Part shown: one piece after another, positions 1 through 10,173 of the stretch
How positions within the stretch are numbered: the first letter of the stretch is position 1
Layout: every line of letters begins with the position of its first letter
DNA from: an uncultured Pseudomonadales bacterium
GTDB taxonomy: Bacteria > Pseudomonadota > Gammaproteobacteria > Pseudomonadales > Pseudohongiellaceae
Assembly (NCBI GenBank): GCA_943789485.1
Contig: CALSUH010000011.1
Location: forward strand, 186,001-250,000
Length of the DNA stretch: 64,000 nucleotides
Direction of reading: 5' to 3'
Made by a program: the position numbers and the translations under genes
Notes under the pieces: generated by a model
What the model saw: only the letters and a program-made list of their open reading frames with translations
Told to the model about the DNA's origin: nothing
The model's database searches: none

Positions 1-1
1 G

Positions 2-352
2 GCAGCCTCTAACCGGGGAGATAGCATGTGGCTGTTTACGCTGCTAGATGAAGGTCAAGAAACCTCCATCGTATTGGAGCAAGTTACTCCGCCGCTAGCA
101 AACCCCGAGGGGCGGGCATTATTCCAGGATACCTGTGTATTTTGTCATGGTCGTCGCGGCGAGGGCGGCCATAATGGGATGCCGCTTGAGGGTCTGGCGG
201 CATTTGGCACTGGCTACGTGGCAGGTATCATCAGTTCAGGGCAGAACAACATGCCAGCTTTCTCAGATACGTTTACTGCCAACCAGATCAATGCGATCGC
301 AGAGCACGTGAGAACTCTTAATACGGAGATTTCCAATCGTAATAATCGATAA
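2..352 (+). CDS. C-terminal part of a quinoprotein dehydrogenase with a fused cytochrome c domain (5' partial)
   Basis: The reading frame is open to the left edge, so the start lies outside the window. The first residues (GDSMWLFTL) resemble the last beta-propeller strand of PQQ-dependent alcohol dehydrogenases. A compact cytochrome c domain follows, with the haem-binding motif CVFCH and a distal Met in NNMPAF, the usual sixth ligand. The inferred role is periplasmic electron transfer from a PQQ-type dehydrogenase. An ATG at 26 with GGGGAG just upstream could make this a separate small cytochrome, but there is no signal peptide after it, so a truncated larger protein is more likely. Confidence 0.6.
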   Translation, partial: AASNRGDSMWLFTLLDEGQETSIVLEQVTPPLANPEGRALFQDTCVFCHGRRGEGGHNGMPLEGLAAFGTGYVAGIISSGQNNMPAFSDTFTANQINAIAEHVRTLNTEISNRNNR

Positions 353-422
353 ATAAAGTAATGAGTTCAGAGTAGATATCCAGTGGTCTATGAATCGCTA
401 TCGCTAGGCTGATTTCATCCTC

Positions 423-447
423 TTCAATGTTCAATGTTCAATGTTCA
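423..447. repeat. Short tandem repeat (TTCAATG)3
   Basis: Three perfect copies of the heptamer TTCAATG followed by TTCA lie in the 366-base gap between the cytochrome tail and the TonB receptor. Nothing else recognisable was seen in that gap. Confidence 0.8.
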
Positions 448-718
448 GGGATATTGTCTAGTGTATGTCTATTTATTTAGTAGCATCTGTTATCTATAAT
501 TGTTGTACTATTATTGAAGTCTTTCCTACCTCTCGATATGCAAGCTATTGATAGTCGATCTAATAGTTTAGCAAGTAGAAAGCGGAAATTCTGCCTGATG
601 GTTGCCGGCAGTACACAGATGCTGGGGAAAAGTGCCGATTAGTGTAGAGTGTGAACCAAAAGAATGGCAAATTTAGCCGTAGGTGAAAACCCTTGCAGCG
701 CAATATGGGGGTATAACA

Positions 719-2818
719 ATGAAAATGCGTAGTGTGTTAATCAGGCTTATTCTAGTAATGCTAGGCACATGCCCAGCAAGCATTGCCAGCGCAGCGGATA
801 TTGATGGCAATGCAGAGCAAATTAACCCAAGCACACTGCTTAATATGAGTCTTGAAGACTTGCTGAATCTTACTGTAACCACAGTATCGAATCGCCCACA
901 ATTACTCTCTCAAGTGGCCAGCGCTGTTTTTGTAATTACGCAAGACGATATTCGCCGATCCGGTGTAACCAGTATTCCCGAAGCATTGCGTATGGCGCCT
1001 GGCGTGCAAGTAGCGCGTATAGGTACTGATAAATGGTCAATCAGTGTGCGTGGCTTTAATGGGCGTTATGCGAATAAATTACAAATTTTGATGGATGGAC
1101 GCAGTGTTTATACACCGTTGTTTTCCGGCGTAGTTTGGAGCGAACAAGATACGTTCATTGAAGATATCGAACGCATAGAGGTGATAAGAGGCCCTGGCGC
1201 GACAATATGGGGCGCTAACGCAATGAATGGTGTGATCAATATCATCACCAAAAAAGCAGCAGCTACTCAGGGTGTGTTGCTTACAGCAGGCGGCGGCAGT
1301 TTTGAGCGCGGCTTTGTCGGCGCACGTTATGGTGGGGAATTGGGTGAAAATACGCCATTCCGTGTTTATGCAAAGGGTTTTTCTCGCGACAACACGACGA
1401 CGTTAGCAGGTGCTAATGCTAATGATACTTGGCACTCAGCCAGAACAGGTTTTCGTCTGGATCACACGCGCGGCATAGATGAATACACCGTGCAAGGTGA
1501 TATGTTTATAAGTAGTACCGGCGACATGTTGGAGCAATCGATATTATCGCCACCATTTACGCGGCTGGATCTTATTGACACCAAAGTAAAGGGCGGAAAC
1601 ATTCGTTTTCGTTGGGACAGAAACTATTCCGAAAATTCATCGACCTCTCTGCAAGTTTATTATGATCGTGTTCATGATCAACTAATGCCAAATACAGAAT
1701 ATGCTGAGAGTTTCGATATTGACTTTCGGCATCGACTAACCATTTTAGATCGACATGAAGTTATCTGGGGAGCGAATTACCGTTTGTATAACAATAAGGT
1801 TCTCGATACAGAAACTATACTCTTCATTCCTCGTCAAAAAGTAAATGATGTTTCGAGTGTCTTTGTTCGTGATGAGATCGTGTTGTTGCAGGATCAATTA
1901 CGGTTAACACTGGGTATAAGGCTTGGGCATAACGACTTCTCCGGTTTAGAAGTGCAACCTGATGCCCGCCTGACCTGGACGCCGAATGAGGAATCCTCGG
2001 TTTGGCTATCAGCCTCCCGTGCAGTACGGACACCCTCTCGCGGCGAGTCTGACGCTACCATCAGTGGAAGAGTCATGCCGGCAACTCCAGATCAGCCATT
2101 GCCAGTTATGATGGCTGTGCAAGGATCACACACTTTTGATTCCGAGAAACTAAATGCTTACGAGCTAGGTTATCGTTATCAATTTACAGAAAACGCTTCT
2201 ATTGATGTTGCGGGATTTTTCAATGACTATAGTGAACTGCATGATTTCAACTTTGGCAATTCTGAATCTACCCTTGGACGGCATGCGCATAGGGCTGAGC
2301 TTGGCGTTGGAATTCATCAACACTTGATGTTGCCTGTATTTTTTAATAATCAAGCGTCTGCGCACTCCTATGGAGGTGAAGTTGCAGTAAATTGGCGGCC
2401 GCATGAAAGGTGGCGCCTGCAAGGAAGCTACAGTTACCTGGAAATTAACGTTAACAGCAATCCCGTCTTTGCAGCTGAATCCGCGTTTATTGGCCTAGAC
2501 GCAAAAACAGCTGGGGCTGCTACAGCCAACCCACGGCACCAAGCATCATTCCGTTCAAACTACGATCTATCAGATAAAGTAGAATTGAATCTTTGGTTGC
2601 GTTATGTAAGTAGTCTTCCTTTTTATAATGTCAAAGAATATGTGACGATGGACGCAAAGCTCGCTTGGACGCCCGCGCGAAATGTTGAAGTCTTTCTTGT
2701 AGGACAAAACCTATTCACTAAAAACCACAGAGAATCCGAATCTGATTATATCCCTTCGTTACCCACGTACATACCACGTGGGATTTATGCTGGTGCAACA
2801 TGGCGTTTTGGAAATTAG
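719..2818 (+). CDS. TonB-dependent outer membrane receptor
   Basis: The product is about 700 residues, normal for the family. A signal peptide follows the ATG at 719 (MKMRSVLIRLILV...SIASA), with a GGGGG ribosome site 7 bases upstream; an upstream GTG at 683 is less likely. The plug domain has typical motifs: ITQDDIRRSG, IPEALRMAPGVQV, SVRGFNGRYANKL, VLMDGRS-like ILMDGRSVY, and IERIEVIRGPGATIWGANA. The beta-barrel ends in an aromatic-rich strand with a near-terminal Phe (TWRFGN). The ligand cannot be read from sequence. The mature N-terminus (LLNMSLEDLLNLTVTTVS) is the variant seen in receptors that sit next to YfiR-like proteins and sensor kinases, which fits the downstream gene starting immediately after. 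Uptake or outer-membrane sensing is inferred. Confidence 0.92.
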   Translation: MKMRSVLIRLILVMLGTCPASIASAADIDGNAEQINPSTLLNMSLEDLLNLTVTTVSNRPQLLSQVASAVFVITQDDIRRSGVTSIPEALRMAPGVQVARIGTDKWSISVRGFNGRYANKLQILMDGRSVYTPLFSGVVWSEQDTFIEDIERIEVIRGPGATIWGANAMNGVINIITKKAAATQGVLLTAGGGSFERGFVGARYGGELGENTPFRVYAKGFSRDNTTTLAGANANDTWHSARTGFRLDHTRGIDEYTVQGDMFISSTGDMLEQSILSPPFTRLDLIDTKVKGGNIRFRWDRNYSENSSTSLQVYYDRVHDQLMPNTEYAESFDIDFRHRLTILDRHEVIWGANYRLYNNKVLDTETILFIPRQKVNDVSSVFVRDEIVLLQDQLRLTLGIRLGHNDFSGLEVQPDARLTWTPNEESSVWLSASRAVRTPSRGESDATISGRVMPATPDQPLPVMMAVQGSHTFDSEKLNAYELGYRYQFTENASIDVAGFFNDYSELHDFNFGNSESTLGRHAHRAELGVGIHQHLMLPVFFNNQASAHSYGGEVAVNWRPHERWRLQGSYSYLEINVNSNPVFAAESAFIGLDAKTAGAATANPRHQASFRSNYDLSDKVELNLWLRYVSSLPFYNVKEYVTMDAKLAWTPARNVEVFLVGQNLFTKNHRESESDYIPSLPTYIPRGIYAGATWRFGN

Positions 2819-2875
2819 GTGGCCGTATTCTCGTCTGCACCACTGCATGTCGCCCTAGACGTATGTAGTAAGAAA

Positions 2876-3403
2876 ATGCGCTATGCAGCTATTCTGCTAT
2901 TAGTATTTTCTCAAGGCCTTGCCGCGGCAGCCGTTGACGATGCTGAATCCTTGGTCAAAGCGAGCGTCGTCTACAATATAGCGCGATTTGTGACCTGGCC
3001 AGAAAAATCTAACGAGGAAAATGCGGCTGATCTTATTATATGCATTCAAAATGACAACCACCTCGTCACAGCCTTTTCAGATCTTGCGGCTGCTCAGGCT
3101 AGAGGTGACACTTTCTCTTTGAGGCTGGTTGAAAGGTTTGGGGGCCAGAACGTAGATTGCCGTGTAGCCGTTTTGTCGGAAGATAATCTGGATCAAGTGG
3201 ATTTAAGCGCTATGGCACGCGACGCAATACTTGCGGTCAGTGATGCGGCAGGATTTTTAGATGAGGGTGGTTCCGTCGAAATTCTAAATATTGACGGGAA
3301 AATAGGCTTTTCTATCAACCGGAGGATTGAGGAGTTATCGGGTGTCTTGCTCAGCTCCCAAATACTGCAATTGGCCCAAAAGGTAATATTGGGGTCAGAG
3401 TAA
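2876..3403 (+). CDS. YfiR family (DUF4154) periplasmic protein
   Basis: From the ATG at 2876 the product is about 175 residues with a signal peptide (MRYAAILLLVFSQGLAAAA). A GTG at 2819, directly abutting the receptor stop, would add 19 residues ahead of it and is less likely. The YfiR hallmark follows: ESLVKASVVYNIARFVTWPE, then a conserved Cys (LIICIQND) and a second Cys (VDCRVAVL). YfiR-type proteins are periplasmic modulators of signalling enzymes, best known for repressing the diguanylate cyclase YfiN. Here no YfiN is adjacent, so the partner may be HK1 or another membrane sensor. The last residues (ILGSE) and the stop codon are supplied by a mobile-element end sequence, so the native C-terminus may have been trimmed. 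Confidence 0.82.
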   Translation: MRYAAILLLVFSQGLAAAAVDDAESLVKASVVYNIARFVTWPEKSNEENAADLIICIQNDNHLVTAFSDLAAAQARGDTFSLRLVERFGGQNVDCRVAVLSEDNLDQVDLSAMARDAILAVSDAAGFLDEGGSVEILNIDGKIGFSINRRIEELSGVLLSSQILQLAQKVILGSE

Positions 3404-3420
3404 ATATACAGTAGTTTTGA
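3388..3420 (+). repeat. Solo end of a Y1-transposase/MITE-like element
   Basis: The sequence ATTGGGGTCAGAGTAAATA followed by CAGTAGTTTTGA is one copy of an end repeat found again at 19893-19925, twice at 34364-34430 and in opposite orientation at 34678-34707. It overlaps the last codons and the stop of the YfiR-like gene. Confidence 0.75.
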
Positions 3421-3569
3421 GTTTTTAAAGAATTCGTACAATCATGATTCATGGCCAAGATTACTTGATCACTACAGCGCTTCATTCTTAATAGTAATTG
3501 GCGTATCTTTTCCAACAAATCACACGATCTCAGTCTTATGCAGACTATAAAAAAAGGATTTTTAAAATA

Positions 3570-3947
3570 ATGAGTGAAAAGGCTGAAAGAGATAATCTAA
3601 TCTACAAAATCTGTGTTGTGGAGGACGAACCCCTTATACGCAAGATAGCCTGCAGAATGCTAACTAAACTTGGTCATACAGTTGTGGAGGCTAAACATGC
3701 CACCGAAGCGCTAGAGCTAATTGAAGCGGCCAATACAGATATAGTATTTTCCGATATATCAATGCCTGGCCTTTTGAATGGGGTCGAATTGGCAGAACAA
3801 ATAGCAATAAAGTACCCCAACATAAAGTTCATACTAACAACCGGGTATTTCAATGAAGATATTGCATCCCGAGCGATTAAATTAGGCAAGTTAATTAGCA
3901 AGCCCTATAAACTAAATGACCTAAAAGAAGCAATTGATGACTTATAA
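3570..3947 (+). CDS. Single-domain response regulator (CheY-like receiver)
   Basis: About 125 residues from the ATG at 3570, preceded by AAGGA. The whole protein is one receiver domain: acidic pair in CVVEDEP, phospho-acceptor Asp in FSDISMPG, conserved Thr in FILTTGYF and the Lys in KLISKPYK. There is no output domain, so it acts as a phosphate shuttle or protein-interaction switch. Its position between a YfiR-like protein and a hybrid kinase with an Hpt domain suggests it may accept phosphate from HK1's Hpt. A longer reading frame begins at 3498, but the residues before 3570 do not belong to a receiver. Confidence 0.85.
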   Translation: MSEKAERDNLIYKICVVEDEPLIRKIACRMLTKLGHTVVEAKHATEALELIEAANTDIVFSDISMPGLLNGVELAEQIAIKYPNIKFILTTGYFNEDIASRAIKLGKLISKPYKLNDLKEAIDDL

Positions 3948-4459
3948 GCATGCGTCAATTGAATTTATTGACTTACCCTTTGTGCCATTTTGATCCATTG
4001 TCGTATATACCGGCGTAGAGCTTTCTGAGAACACGCCCCTAAATCATGAATACATTCAACATCTGCCGATTGAGGGAAAAATGTTTTACTGTCTAAAGAG
4101 GCTTCAGTACCCATTAGATAGTCTCCATACTTTTTTTGAACGAAATCATAATCGATGACGCACAACACACAAGCAGCCGATTAGCAGGAAATTTAGCATT
4201 CGATGTCACTCTTTTTTCGGTCGAGACGCAGCTATGCAGTAGAGTCCGGTTCTTCTTTAGCGGTAGGGGACCCTAGCAAAACCCCTGGAAGGTCTTGTGT
4301 GGTCTGGCCATCAAGAAAGTGAGTGGTTTAAAGTCCATGAAAGCGCATTTTATACAGCCTATGTTTACATGTATCGACCAGGAACAATTCCATTGGGCAT
4401 GTCAATGTAGCGGCCAGCTGATTATGGGTGATTATCACCCCAATGCAAACCGGTGAAAA
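3948..4459. other. 512-base gap with one weak minus-strand ORF
   Basis: A 67-codon minus-strand frame (3965-4168) has no recognisable family and no convincing ribosome site. It is probably not a gene, or is a decayed fragment. The right part runs into an IS3-type fragment and contains GGGTGATTATCACCC near 4425. No promoter could be assigned with confidence. Confidence 0.4.
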
Positions 4460-4651
4460 ATGGCTAGAACTAGAAGGACATTCAGCCCGGAATTCAAATT
4501 GGAATCAGCACAGTTGGTTGTTGAACAAGGTTATACAGTTAAGGCTGCTTCTGAAGCTGTGAGTGTTGCTAGGTTCACCATTAAATTGGCACGACACTTG
4601 TGCAAGAGTAAGTCAATCCAGAAACGTGGTAAGAAGTATTTTGCAGAATAA
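4460..4651 (+). pseudogene. IS3-family transposase OrfA fragment
   Basis: The 63-residue product starts like IS3-family OrfA (RRTFSPEFKLESAQLVVEQG, then [12 protein letters not shown]), the N-terminal helix-turn-helix region. It diverges after about residue 40, where OrfA would continue with a KWxRQL-type segment and leucine zipper. No OrfB follows. The fragment overlaps, in another frame, the first codons of HK1, so the kinase now begins inside insertion-sequence DNA. Confidence 0.75.
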
Positions 4652-7600
4652 TTTTTATTTTAGCTGGCTCGCTCTGAGTTTGGGGTGTCTTGTTTCCCTA
4701 CTTGGATTACTGGGCTTGGTCCAGCCTTTCTTCATGGCAATGGAGTTCAGCGTTGCTTTGGGCTTTCTTTTTACCGGGTTAGGTCTTTTAAGTATTCTCA
4801 CTGAAAGGCGCCTACAGTCGTTTTGCTGTGGTGGTTTTGTCGGAATCTTGGGTTTTCTGACGCTTTTTGAGTACATTTTTAGCTTCAGTTTTGGCTTAGA
4901 TCAGCTCTCGATACTGAACCCTATCTCTACCGAAGCTATTGATTTGGGCCGTATGCCCTTTTACGCGGCAATTTGTTTTACCTTAATAGGTGCCGTGATT
5001 TTTTCGGATTCGCTTAGAAAGTTTAGTTGGTCCATCGTTTTTATATTTGCTGTCCTCATTTTTTGTCTAAGCACTTCGACGTTGGGCTCTTACGCTTTGG
5101 GCGTTGATTTAGGGTTTGGTTTGCTCACTCAAGCGAAAATGGTTGTGCTTACCTCTTTGGGGTTCATTTCAGTTAGCGCTACATTTTTGATCTATTGCTG
5201 GAACAAAGCCAATAGAATTCGCAAATTAAACGCGACTACGCTCTCCATGAATTTACATAAATGGTTTTTCAGTTTAACGATAATTATGGCTAGCATTACC
5301 ATCTTTGTGTCTGTTACATCGTTCCTAATACTGATGGAGGTGACCGCGGACAAACAGAGGCAACGCCTAGTCGATACGCTTAATAATCAAATTACGCTGA
5401 TTGAATCAGTTGCGCGCTTTAATGCAGAATATAGTGCAATAGAATTTGGTGAAAATGGGGTGGCGGCGACACTGACTCAAATAAAGGAAGCGGCAGATTT
5501 CAGCCGTGGATTTTCTGAAACAGGAGAATTTACGATCGCTCGAAAACAGGGAGACATGATTGAATTTATTGTCGCCGAGCGTAGTAGAGCAGTAGAACTA
5601 CCTTTTCGAGTCCCCTTCGATAGCGAGAATTCTGAGGCAATGCGTCGCGCTTTAAATGGAGAAACTGGCACAGTACGAGGGATTGATTTTAGGGGTAACG
5701 AGGTGTTTTCCGCCTATCAATCAATCCCTTTACTTGGTGTCGGCATGGTAGCGAAAATTAATAGTAGTGAAATACGCGCTCCCTTACGAGGCTTGGGCAT
5801 AGTAACTGCCGTGCTGGCAATCATGGCGATAATGTTTGGCGCTCTTGTTTTTCGCGGAATTTTGAACCCAGTTAAAAGGGTTCTGGAGATGAGTCTCGCG
5901 GATCGAGATAATCTAATTGAACGGCGGACCCGGGTTCTAGCAGAAAGCGAGCGCCGCGCCGGAGGTATTTTAGATAGCACGGCAGTGGGGCTGGTGATTA
6001 TCCACCCGCAAACATTTTCAGTTATTTATGCGAACCCGCATTTTGCAGAGCTATTCAGGGCTCAAGTTGATGACTTGATTGGCCGTCCAGCACCGTTTTA
6101 TTCAACGGAAGAAGATCGCCTCTTCGCAGCCTCGGAATATTTTGAAGTTGGAGAACACGTAGATATTGATATGCGGTTTAAACGCGCCGATGATAGTTAC
6201 TTTGACGGATTAATGAGCATAGCTAACATCGAATATATGGACGAAATTTGCATGATGGCATGTATTTACGACATCACTGATCGAAAGATAATGGAAGCTG
6301 ATTTGCTATCAGCAAAGGAGCAGGCCGAGAGATCCGGGCAGGTGAAGACTGATTTCCTAGCGACGATGTCACATGAAATCCGCACGCCGATGAACGGAGT
6401 AGTGGGAATGGTTGCCCTGCTAATCGAGACCAAGCTTGACACTGAACAGCGCGAGATGTTGAGCACAGTGCGAGACTCCGGTCATTCGCTGCTCACTATC
6501 ATCGACGATATTCTGGATTTCTCAAAAATAGAGGCAGGCAAACTTAACATAGAGATTGTCGATATGTCTCTAGCGGACTGCATCGAAGCAGCGGCGCAGA
6601 CATTGGCTCTCAATGCGAGCAAAGTAGGAATTGACCTCCTGACCTACATTGACCCTGATATAGCCCCGCTGATACAAGGTGACCCCACCCGAGTCCGGCA
6701 GATTCTTATCAACTTAGGCGGCAACGCCATCAAGTTTTCTGGGCCTGACAATAAAGTGCTAATCCGAGCCGATAAAGTTGTCTCTGATGCTGGCTATTCT
6801 CGAATACGCTTCAGCGTTATCGATCATGGCATTGGGATTTCCAAAGCAGCCCAGTCAGGCTTGTTTGACGAATTTACCCAGGCAGACACGTCGACGACGC
6901 GGCAGTTTGGGGGAACGGGCTTAGGTCTTGCCATCTCCAAGAAAATGACTCAACTGATGGGTGGTGAAATTGGCGTGATCAGCGAGACGGGTAAAGGGTC
7001 AACCTTCTGGTTTGAATTATCCTTAGCTGATTCTAACAAAGGGCTTGAAAAAGATAAGGCTGATGACCTTTCAGGCCTGCATGTTCTCGTGGTGAGCCTT
7101 AGCGAGCATTACCAGGAGATTTGCCGTAGCTACCTTCTCCATTGGCATGCTGATGTTGAGATCAGCACAGATATAGACGAATGCCTTCAGCTTTTCAGAA
7201 TGCGCGAAAAAGCGGGCAAACCGCCATCAATAATTGTCATCCCAGATCTGCGCGATAACACAAAGGTGGCTGCTACCCGCAGAGCTTTTATAGACGCTGG
7301 TCTGATGCCTTATCCCCGATTTGTCATTGGTAACAATCGGCAGCATAAAGATCAAGACCACATCCTTGAGGGCATTGAGGAAGTGACGATGATGGACACC
7401 AGTCCTATGAGGCGCAGTGCCCTAATAAATGCCGTCGCCATTGCGGCCGGTCGGGCCAGCCCTGAAATTCATCACGATGACGACGACTTAATGGAAAGGG
7501 TGCAGGCCCCGACCGTCGAAGAAGCCCTGAATCAAGGCAAGCTAATCCTTTTGGCTGAAGACAACTTGACTAATCAGCTGGTTATCCATAAGCAACTTAA

Positions 7601-8333
7601 CGCTTTAGGGTATCAGTGCGAGATTGCCAACAATGGCAAGGAAGGGTTCGATATGTGGAAAGCCAAGCCTTACTGCATGCTTCTCTCGGATTGCCACATG
7701 CCTATATGGGACGGCTTTCAACTGACCGACGCGATCCGCAAGGACGAAAAAAGCACAGGAAAACGTGCGCCTATCGTCGCCATTACGGCCAATGCTCTTC
7801 ACGGTGAGGCGGAGCGCTGTCTGGCTGCGGGGATGGATGACTATATGGCAAAGCCTGTTGCGATGAAGGTTCTTAAGCAGACCCTGGTTAAGTGGATGGG
7901 AAAAGGCAGTACGCTCGGCCAAACTGAAGTTGACTCATCGCTTGAAGTGGCTGTACAGGTTGAGGCGCCAAGCCAAGCAAATGGTGATGACGATGAAGAC
8001 AGCACATGTCCTATCGATGAGCGTATGTTGAAGGATATGTTTGGCGATGATGAAGACACCTTCAAAGAGATTTTGCAGTCTTTTATTGGGCCGTCTGAAG
8101 CCATTATTGCTGATTTAATGGCGGCTCATGGGGTTCTCTCAGCTACAGAGATTAAAGCGCATGCGCACAAATTAAAGTCTTCATCTCGCAGTATTGGTTC
8201 TAATAGGATGGCAGATATATGTGCAGCGCTAGAGGCGGCGGGTGGCCAATCAAACTGGGGCCTAATTGATGAGGAGTTACCTAAATTGGAGCCTGAATAT
8301 CAAAAAGTGAAAAGCTATATTGATTCACTCTAG
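4563..8333 (+). CDS. Hybrid sensor histidine kinase with PAS, REC and Hpt domains (HK1)
   Basis: A membrane phosphorelay kinase of up to 1256 residues. In order: about seven hydrophobic helices (residues 30-260), a periplasmic segment of about 125 residues, another helix near 420, a PAS domain (about 465-575), HisKA with [11 protein letters not shown] (His about 604), HATPase with DHGIGI and [10 protein letters not shown], a degenerate receiver-like stretch, a REC domain with phospho-Asp in [12 protein letters not shown] (about 1043), and a C-terminal Hpt with AHKLKSS (His about 1202). All phosphorelay residues are present. The open frame starts with GTG at 4563 inside an IS3 fragment and the first about 30 residues look foreign, so the true start is uncertain; it may be a later codon near 4650. 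Bases 6359-7895 are nearly identical to HK3 on the opposite strand. Confidence 0.9.
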   Translation: MLLGSPLNWHDTCARVSQSRNVVRSILQNNFYFSWLALSLGCLVSLLGLLGLVQPFFMAMEFSVALGFLFTGLGLLSILTERRLQSFCCGGFVGILGFLTLFEYIFSFSFGLDQLSILNPISTEAIDLGRMPFYAAICFTLIGAVIFSDSLRKFSWSIVFIFAVLIFCLSTSTLGSYALGVDLGFGLLTQAKMVVLTSLGFISVSATFLIYCWNKANRIRKLNATTLSMNLHKWFFSLTIIMASITIFVSVTSFLILMEVTADKQRQRLVDTLNNQITLIESVARFNAEYSAIEFGENGVAATLTQIKEAADFSRGFSETGEFTIARKQGDMIEFIVAERSRAVELPFRVPFDSENSEAMRRALNGETGTVRGIDFRGNEVFSAYQSIPLLGVGMVAKINSSEIRAPLRGLGIVTAVLAIMAIMFGALVFRGILNPVKRVLEMSLADRDNLIERRTRVLAESERRAGGILDSTAVGLVIIHPQTFSVIYANPHFAELFRAQVDDLIGRPAPFYSTEEDRLFAASEYFEVGEHVDIDMRFKRADDSYFDGLMSIANIEYMDEICMMACIYDITDRKIMEADLLSAKEQAERSGQVKTDFLATMSHEIRTPMNGVVGMVALLIETKLDTEQREMLSTVRDSGHSLLTIIDDILDFSKIEAGKLNIEIVDMSLADCIEAAAQTLALNASKVGIDLLTYIDPDIAPLIQGDPTRVRQILINLGGNAIKFSGPDNKVLIRADKVVSDAGYSRIRFSVIDHGIGISKAAQSGLFDEFTQADTSTTRQFGGTGLGLAISKKMTQLMGGEIGVISETGKGSTFWFELSLADSNKGLEKDKADDLSGLHVLVVSLSEHYQEICRSYLLHWHADVEISTDIDECLQLFRMREKAGKPPSIIVIPDLRDNTKVAATRRAFIDAGLMPYPRFVIGNNRQHKDQDHILEGIEEVTMMDTSPMRRSALINAVAIAAGRASPEIHHDDDDLMERVQAPTVEEALNQGKLILLAEDNLTNQLVIHKQLNALGYQCEIANNGKEGFDMWKAKPYCMLLSDCHMPIWDGFQLTDAIRKDEKSTGKRAPIVAITANALHGEAERCLAAGMDDYMAKPVAMKVLKQTLVKWMGKGSTLGQTEVDSSLEVAVQVEAPSQANGDDDEDSTCPIDERMLKDMFGDDEDTFKEILQSFIGPSEAIIADLMAAHGVLSATEIKAHAHKLKSSSRSIGSNRMADICAALEAAGGQSNWGLIDEELPKLEPEYQKVKSYIDSL
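6359..7895 (+). repeat. Inverted duplicated kinase core, copy 1 (within HK1)
   Basis: This stretch, from the H-box to the end of the REC domain, matches 19942-21483 on the minus strand (HK3) with only scattered substitutions, except for a clearly divergent island at about 7093-7286. Identity starts abruptly at GCGACGATGTCACATG and stops at CTGGTTAAGTGG. Confidence 0.93.
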
Positions 8334-8529
8334 GCCTGATGCGTGAAATTAGGAAATTAGTAGGCTTACGCTTTAATTTTCCGATAGCAGAGCTTGAGAG
8401 TGTTGCTATGAAAAATGGCTAGGGAGCCGTCAATACCAAGGCGAAAAATTGAGCCATTAAAGTCACAAGTGAGAAGCTTGATAGTAAATATTTCACAAAA
8501 CTAGAAGCTTCTCTTTATCTTGCATCTGG

Positions 8530-9714
8530 CTACTTTTTATTAAAGAACTCATTGATAGTTCGCGCACTTCCAGGCTCTCGAATGAATCTGCCGCTAGCTT
8601 TAGAAAATTTGCACCGTTTGGCGAAGTCGGCTTGTTCTGCATTGGATACGTTTTTTACCGATGCTACTAATCCTATTTTTGTAACATAGGAAGCGAATGA
8701 TGCTATCTCAAATTCAGTTTCGGTATTTTTAATCTGTCCTTCCCCAAATCGGACATAATCCATATTCAAGGTAACTTCATCGATTGGTAGCTTGTCCAGG
8801 AGAGCCAGCACTTCATCAATTTTTTCTTTAACACATACAGAAATTTTGAATCCCTTGATTTTTAGCCTTGAAAGCACAGTGGAAGTCGTTTCGCTTGGTT
8901 TGGTTACGATTCCCTCGTCGATTTCAAACATTATGGATTGATTGCTTAATCCTGTCTGGGTAACAAGTTGATCTAGGTAATTTGGAGCTGCCTCATCGTT
9001 AAGTATTTCGATCAATAGAGGGATCTTTACATTTATATTTTGATCGTCACTGGTGAATATTGCCTTATTTTTATGAATTCCTCGTAAAACTGTTTCAAGT
9101 ACCCCCTTCACTATCTTTGAGTTGTATGAATCCCCAACTAAGCTTGCTATATCGACTAACTCGGCGTCATCCATGCGCCAGAAAAGGCTTGCCCTAATCC
9201 AGTTGTTATCTCTGCCGAGGTCTTCTTCAAGCGTTGCTTCCGGCTCGTAAACTATTTGAGATCCAAAGCTCAAAGTTGGCTGTTTGGTCACGCCTGAACT
9301 TTGGTTCGATGATTTTAAGTCGATCAGCGGCTGTAATATGCCTTCTACTTGTCCAGGAGCGAAAGGTTTAGTTATGGCATCAATCACGTCAAGACTGTTT
9401 TGCTTCGCTCCTAAACTGACAGATGCGAGCGTTCTTTTGTCTAATCCGCTCATTAATACTATCTTAGATTTGCAGCCTGCCTGCCCTAGATCGCGAATAA
9501 TTTCTACTCCATCAATACCAGGCAAAATAAGGTCGAGGAAAATAACGTCTGGCTCATAAGCGATTAACGCATTTCCCACTTCATTGCCATCATGGATGCA
9601 CTTCACGTCACAGCCTAATTTCTCTACGATTCGTTTTAGAATATTCGCGATAAATGTATCGTCATCTACAACGAGTATTTTGAAATTTCCTGGTGATTCT
9701 TGAGTTGAGCTCAC
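8530..9714 (-). CDS. Response regulator with degenerate EAL-like output domain
   Basis: 394 residues. The N-terminus is an intact receiver (ILVVDDDTF, phospho-Asp in FLDLILPGIDG, LMSG, ITKPF). Residues about 175-390 align in outline with an EAL c-di-GMP phosphodiesterase: a FEIDEG segment in place of the ExTE motif, GFKISVCVKEKIDEVLALL in place of DDFGTG, and an LPIDEVTLNMDYV segment. The EAL signature, the DD pair and the EGVE glutamate are all missing. Established knowledge predicts no phosphodiesterase activity, so a c-di-GMP binding or protein-docking role is inferred. It is transcribed convergently with HK1 and divergently from the broken REC-EAL paralogue. Confidence 0.75.
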   Translation of the reverse strand: MSSTQESPGNFKILVVDDDTFIANILKRIVEKLGCDVKCIHDGNEVGNALIAYEPDVIFLDLILPGIDGVEIIRDLGQAGCKSKIVLMSGLDKRTLASVSLGAKQNSLDVIDAITKPFAPGQVEGILQPLIDLKSSNQSSGVTKQPTLSFGSQIVYEPEATLEEDLGRDNNWIRASLFWRMDDAELVDIASLVGDSYNSKIVKGVLETVLRGIHKNKAIFTSDDQNINVKIPLLIEILNDEAAPNYLDQLVTQTGLSNQSIMFEIDEGIVTKPSETTSTVLSRLKIKGFKISVCVKEKIDEVLALLDKLPIDEVTLNMDYVRFGEGQIKNTETEFEIASFASYVTKIGLVASVKNVSNAEQADFAKRCKFSKASGRFIREPGSARTINEFFNKK

Positions 9715-10173
9715 TTAGGCTAGCCTTATAGTAAATCGTAATTTTTGGGGGATTGCTTCCACGTACCGAAATGGCTCCTGGTAACAAAAATGCAATTGAA
9801 GCTTAGAGCTTGTTCGCAATAATGCGTTCAGAGATCTCTATTTTAATTAATATATGCACAATAATTTTGGCCGATAAGCTTAACATTCGAGCACTTAGAA
9901 GGGCAAGGCAAGACGGCTAGAATAGAACCTCATTTATCAGCTGATTGCCTGAATCGTGCACCGCCTGGAAACGAGAGTAAATACACCATTTAAGGCCGGA
10001 TTATCTTGTTTTAAGCGATCAGCGAGCTGATTGTCGCGGTTTCAGACTGGATTCGTTATAACCAAGCTGAATTTTATTAGGAATGTGAAAGTAAGCGCTT
10101 ATACTTACTTTGACCCATCAGTATATTGGCTAAACATCATTTTCGATAGCATGTCTTTCAGAGGTATTCGTAG
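9715..10173. other. Divergent intergenic region of 459 bases
   Basis: The region separates the minus-strand REC/degenerate-EAL gene from the plus-strand REC-EAL pseudogene, so it should carry two promoters. It is AT-rich near 9840-9870. No binding-site repeat, RNA gene or ORF was recognised. Confidence 0.4.

Noticed and set aside
7605-7922. Antisense frame of 105 codons inside HK1, also present opposite HK3
   Set aside because: It recurs only because the kinase core is duplicated, and it has no ribosome site or known family.
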